From positions 63,481,298 to 63,545,297 of the forward strand of contig OY744610.1 in the NCBI GenBank assembly GCA_963556255.1: a stretch of DNA of 64,000 nt, given 5' to 3'. The notes beneath the pieces were generated by a model that made no database searches, was not told where the DNA came from, and was given only the letters and a program-made list of their open reading frames with translations. The translations under genes were made by a program, and so were the position numbers. Positions within the stretch are counted from its first letter, which is position 1; each line of letters begins with the position of its first letter. Of the stretch, positions 59,850 through 64,000 are shown piece by piece. This stretch comes from Allolobophora icterica (lineage: Eukaryota; Annelida; Clitellata; Crassiclitellata; Lumbricidae).

Positions 59850-59939
59850 ATTAAATGCTGAAAGTTCATTTAAACATCGCGCGATTTCGGATTGTTTACC
59901 GTCATCGTTATAATAATAATGTCGTATTCGTCAGATGGC

Positions 59940-60960
59940 GCTACCGTAGTTGTGATCAGTCCGCGATAGTGCCTCCCAAAATTTATTTATTGTGAATTAT
60001 TACTGCATTTAAACAGTTTATTTTTTGTACAGATGGGTTTAGAAAAAAATGTAGTATGCTTTAAAATTAAATCTGCTGCCGTTAAGGCAGCGTTCATTGA
60101 TCAGAATTAGCCATAACAGAGACCCTGCTAGTCGCCGCTTATAATGACCATCTCATAATTAAAAATTCATAGCAAATTAGGCTGTATTCATACATACTTA
60201 CTGTTGGCACAGATAGATTCAGCAGAAAAAACTAGTTCAGAACATGATTAATTAATAAGTCTGTTATAACAGCAAGATTTTCGGCGATATTAAAATAAAC
60301 GCACGTTTGACTGGGCCGAATCATTGATATAAATTTAGACAACGGGTGTACAAAAAAATCAAATTAAAATATTTGTATTAGTTTGTTTGACCTGTAATTC
60401 TGGGATTTAGTAGTTGAAATATCAATTATTAATATTATGCAAAAAAAATTTTTTCACTGGTTTACGCATTCATGACCTTTCCGCTCGATTTGCTAGGTTT
60501 CAGTACACGCGACTTTGGCCGGGTAATCCCATGCACGGACACAATTGGAGAGTTCGTTGGTTGACTAATTGTAAGTGGTTTCTGAGGGAGTTCGCCTCGT
60601 TTAGTTGTCAAAAGTAAACTGTCTGAGGTTTCTGATATTCTTTTTGAAGCCCGTAATTGCCATCTAAATAAGTCTGCGTTCCACCCGAGGTAGACAAGTG
60701 CCTTGAATTGACTGCACTGCAGTAATAATTAATGGGAATAACTGTCTTAGAAACTCTGAGACAGCGCTTTTTTAAGGTACCAAGAGGCGGTATAATAATA
60801 ATTTCCGGATATAGGCCTACACACAGCTTAATTATTGGCTCATTTTGCTGGAGTTGCATTCTCACGCAGCGTTTGAAATAAATATTAGGCCTATATAGGC
60901 TACCTGGGTGGTTGGACATCATGTCATGTGTGTGATGTCACAGCTATTTTTCTTTTTTTC
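59940..60960. other. Gene-free stretch
   Basis: AT-rich sequence with a 67-codon frame at 60414-60617 that has no recognised motif. I see no repeats with clear boundaries. Confidence 0.4.
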
Positions 60961-60969
60961 AGTTACTGT

Positions 60970-61150
60970 CAGTGGCGGCGCCAGGGGTGGGCTAGGGGGT
61001 GCTTAGCCCACCCAAACTGTGGCTCAGCCCCCCCCCAAACAAAACGCTGGAAATCTCTGAAGCTTTGCAATGCTTACAAAGGAGGAAGGGAGAAAGGGAA
61101 GAACTTAGGGCTTCAGCCCCCCCAAACCTGAAATCCTGCCGCTGCCACTG
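60970..61150. mobile_element. Short non-autonomous hAT-type element (181 bp)
   Basis: Ends cagtggcggcgccagg and cctgccgctgccactg are inverted repeats with two mismatches, flanked by an exact 8-bp duplication gttactgt (60962-60969 and 61151-61158). Confidence 0.93.
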
Positions 61151-61332
61151 GTTACTGTTTGAATCAGGCCGGTGGATCACGTGGTTTATGCTGAAGCCTC
61201 GGAGCTGTTTTGGATGGCGGCCATGTTGGGAAGGAACCTGTTGACAATGATAGCATGACAAGCGCCGTTTTTGAACAAGCTCGTCCTCCGTGAACCGTAC
61301 ATTTTGCGGCATTGAAAGTTCAAAGGACAAAA

Positions 61333-62545
61333 ATGGCAGACAGGAACGAAGAAAGTTTCTTGGAGGAAAAGTGGAAACAAAAAGATTTAGTGGAAAAACT
61401 GCAAGGAATAACATTTCATGCGTAAGTTGTATAGTGCCATTTTCAAAAAATCTATATTTGGGATGTGTAAATATGTTTATAGTTGCAACGTATCACTGGA
61501 TGTTTTGTTTTGAACTAAAATAGTTCTGGGTACATCTTGAGGAGACTAGGCCTACTTGCCGTCGTTCTGACCCCAGGTGATTTTTAAAGAAATTTCCACC
61601 TGTGAGGACATTTTGAAAAAGGACATTTTTCGCGTGTAATTTTAAATCAAAAACAATGAATCAGATAAACTTGGTAAAGGTCATGTTATTATATTTCAAG
61701 CTGTCAAAACAAATTGGATTAGCTTAGACGGTAGGCCTTAGACCAGTTATTATTATTAAAAGCTAATGCAGAAAGCGACTTATAATGACTCATTATTAAT
61801 GAGGATTTCAACTTCAAGCTTCAAGGTCATAATAAAATAAAATCATTTCAGCATTGGTGGCGACTGATGGGACTAAAAAGGGTAAAATTCACTGGTGCGG
61901 AAAAGGGTAAGGACTGGTGGAGAATTTGAGAGGGTTTCTGGGGTAATTCGCCACCAGTTAACATGTTAAAGAATCCTCTGTATGACCCAGACCACAATAG
62001 AATAGGGCACTACTCCCAAGTGCATATCCCTCAAACTAGTAATTGGTGAGTAACAAACACAATATTTACGTTTGTGTGTGCAGCGTCGTTGTATTGATCT
62101 ACGATGTTTCTTTCAAATTCAACAATAAAATGTATAAAAATGTCATTCAAGTTTTACCAGATTGTCGCTTAACAAGATTTTTCTGGTTCCCTTAATGGAA
62201 TCATATTCTGTTTTTTCCATGATCGATCACTTATAGCACTGCCCACTTTCAATATTCACTGCTTGGATACTATAGGCAACTACCTATGGATCTTGAACTG
62301 TGCCAAGTATAAAAAATTGTGCTGGATTAACCATTTAGATGTAATGATCTGAAAGTAAAGATCTCTTGTTTTTATGTGACAGCTTCCCATGGTCGAAACC
62401 AGATCTTGGGGGAAAATGGGAACATGCTATGCATCGGAAAGCATTTAAAGCGACCATACACTCACGTGTCTGTTGAAACCATTTCACACCCCGATTGCTT
62501 TGATCGCACTGGACTTAGAGTTCAACTTAAAGCAGGTGAATTCAT
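61333..62545 (+). pseudogene. Decayed THAP zinc-finger domain split over two exons
   Basis: A first exon 61333-61421 (aaaATGG start, 29 codons plus 2 bases, donor GTAAGT) ends LQGITFHA. An acceptor tttatgtgacag at 62382 continues FPWSKPDLGGKWEHAMHRKA, then HSRVC. This matches the THAP pattern FHxFP ... W ... R ... C-x-x-H. The codon after the Cys is TGA (62474-62476), then NHF, so the C-x-x-H pair is present but interrupted. One extra C then shifts the frame to DCFDRTGLRVQLK. The first two zinc-ligand cysteines are not seen. THAP domains are DNA-binding and occur in host factors and P-element-type transposases. A hAT-type element sits in the intron. Confidence 0.5.
61574..61980. mobile_element. 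Non-autonomous hAT-type element (407 bp), relative of 36347-37108
   Basis: It shares gaaaaaggacatttttcgcg, ggaaaagggtaaggactggt and gttaacatgttaaa-aat words with the larger copy. The ends caggtgatttttaa and ttaaagaatcctctg are degenerate inverted repeats. The flanking octamers tctgaccc and tatgaccc match at 7 of 8. Confidence 0.85.
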
Positions 62546-63054
62546 AGCATATTTTGTTCGTAACAGCTTACATATAAATTTATGTATATGTGTTTATGAA
62601 ATCTTAAATGACCGACTGAACAATGTCCAGTTAAACATAATTACGAATGTTGAATGAGTTTAATAGGCATTTGTCGGTCGAACAGAATACGGGAAATAAA
62701 ATCTCTGTCGTCTTTGATCAGGAGTTTTAAGTTATGTGGTCTTGGTTGCAGATGTAAATAAGTGATGTAAGTATGTTACATGTATATTAGAACTGCATTG
62801 ACTATTTTGCTTACAACGGCTTACAAATGAAAATTAAAACATGATTGCAGCAATCTCATAGAGAGGCAAAATTTCTTAACAGTGTTGCAGACCTGGTAAT
62901 TGATTAATTAACAGGTCTGTTAATTGATGGTAAATTGGTAATTGAGGCAGGCAAAGTTCACATTTCTGACAAGGTAGTGTAAGGATGGTTATGGTTTCTG
63001 AGTGTTGGTTTTCGCTGAAGTACTGCAAGCCTATGCTTCTTCTTCTCTCTTCCG
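62546..63054. other. Gene-free stretch
   Basis: AT-rich sequence with a small taattgat/ggtaattg repeat cluster near 62890-62945. No gene is recognised. Confidence 0.4.
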
Positions 63055-63285
63055 TCAGGTGTGTGCTGACGATGAGGTTATGGCCTTCCCCCAATCAGCT
63101 GGACACTTCATTTCCTGATAGATTTTGTTGCATAACATGTGTAACATTTCCACTGAACATTCCTCTCCAGCTTTTATCATTTCTGCTGTAATGTTACCCT
63201 CTCCTGGTGACTTCGTCTTTTTCAATCTCCCTGTGAGGGTAACAGTACCCCCACTTTTTGGATTGGAGGGTACCGTTACCCCCAC
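63055..63285 (-). pseudogene. RTE-type reverse transcriptase fragment
   Basis: The minus-strand frame contains TKSPGEGNITAEMIKAGEEC followed by SVEMLHMLCNKIY and CPADWGKAI. This matches the segment just before the catalytic palm in RTE-like LINEs (K-SPGxDxI-AE--K). It then goes out of frame, and no palm motif follows. A relic. Confidence 0.8.
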
Positions 63286-63423
63286 TTTTCATGCCCATTG
63301 TTTTTGCCTATTATTATTTTATCTGAGGAAGCCCTCAAGATTCAGAACAATTGCCGAGCATTACCATCAGTGTGATCACCATCATCATGACTCTCAGTGT
63401 TATTATTATTTTTTTACTAAAAG

Positions 63424-63935
63424 AGGTGGCAACATATTATCTGTGAAATCACAATGCAATTACTACAAGATGTTGCTATGGAAATATACCGTGTATGAAA
63501 TCATGATGCTGTTGGTTGCTAGGCAATATATGCTCTATGAAATCATAATGCAATTATTCCCAGAGGTTAGACAATTGTTGCTATGGCAACATGTTCTCTA
63601 TGAAAATACCATGCAATTATTACAAGAGGTTGCTATGGAAACATAATAACATAATACTGTGTGAAATCACAATGCAACACATCCTCTATGAAATCACTGC
63701 AATTTTTCCGAGAGGATAGAAGAGGTTGCTAAGGCAACATATCCTCTATTAAATCACAGTGCAATATTATTCCAAGCGGTATCATGCACATCCTCTGTGA
63801 AGTCACAATGCAATATTATTCCTAGCGGTAGCATGCAATATCCTTTGTGAAGTCACAATGCAATTATTCCTAGCGATATGGCAGTACCAATATCCTCTGC
63901 GAAACCACAATGCAATTACTTATTCCTACCGGTAA
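63424..63935. repeat. Minisatellite of about 50-bp units
   Basis: Diverged units contain tatgaaatcataatgcaatt, gaagtcacaatgcaat, ttattcctagcggta and tgctatggcaacat. At least eight imperfect copies reach almost to the right edge of the window. Confidence 0.88.
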
Positions 63936-64000
63936 CATTTGTATTGTATTGTATTTTTTAGTTCGGTAACCAAACATGGCAAGGATAAACAAAACATATA

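Noticed and set aside
63424..63935. CRISPR-like array
   Set aside because: Repeats are diverged, about 50 bp long and adjacent without unique spacers. The host is eukaryotic, so this is a minisatellite.

Overview
This 64 kb window is eukaryotic. It has spliced protein genes with GT-AG introns, tRNA-derived SINEs, non-LTR retrotransposon fragments, many DNA transposons and long microsatellites. The host is a metazoan and most likely a marine invertebrate. I lean to an echinoderm-like deuterostome because the AGGCCTA-type words (taggccta, aggcctac) recur all over the sequence, but this is impression rather than proof.

Layout. From about 1 to 43 kb the window is a repeat-rich tandem array. Three related units of about 10-11 kb (roughly 5.03-14.65 kb, 14.65-25.44 kb and 28.08-39.06 kb) each carry one minus-strand, two-exon gene for a neuronal calcium sensor (hippocalcin/VILIP-like EF-hand protein): NCS-A 12920-14062, NCS-B 24099-24946, NCS-C 37179-38584. 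A further block (1.01-2.36 kb and 25.45-27.6 kb) occurs twice, and a fourth unit is a decayed fragment (39.1-42.7 kb). The three genes share exon boundaries and EF-hand layout but have different C-terminal ends: 203, 188 and 285 residues. Because the units are related, several transposon insertions can be compared with an empty site in a sister unit.

From 44.16 to 45.13 kb there is one uninterrupted ISXO2/Merlin-type transposase reading frame that appears to have lost two catalytic acidic residues. From 47.84 to 58.04 kb, minus strand, lies a complete nine-exon ZNF330 (NOA36) orthologue, including a 20-nt microexon. All nine exons join in phase with GT-AG sites to give 348 codons and a stop. 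From 59 to 64 kb I see a decayed THAP-domain fragment split by a transposon, an unrecognised acidic frame, an RTE-type reverse transcriptase fragment and a minisatellite.

Mobile elements dominate. A 5'-truncated non-LTR element with a restriction-like endonuclease sits between TAA microsatellites (2711-4938) and is broken by one frameshift in a G run. One hAT relic still has coding remains (6154-7270). At least a dozen short non-autonomous elements were delimited by terminal inverted repeats and mostly perfect 8-bp target duplications (hAT type), and two more by TA duplications (Tc1/mariner type). At least four tRNA-headed SINE families occur, and one shares its 3' tail with an adjacent LINE. 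Only ZNF330 and the calcium sensors look like ordinary host genes. No bacterial operon, CRISPR or prophage structure is present.
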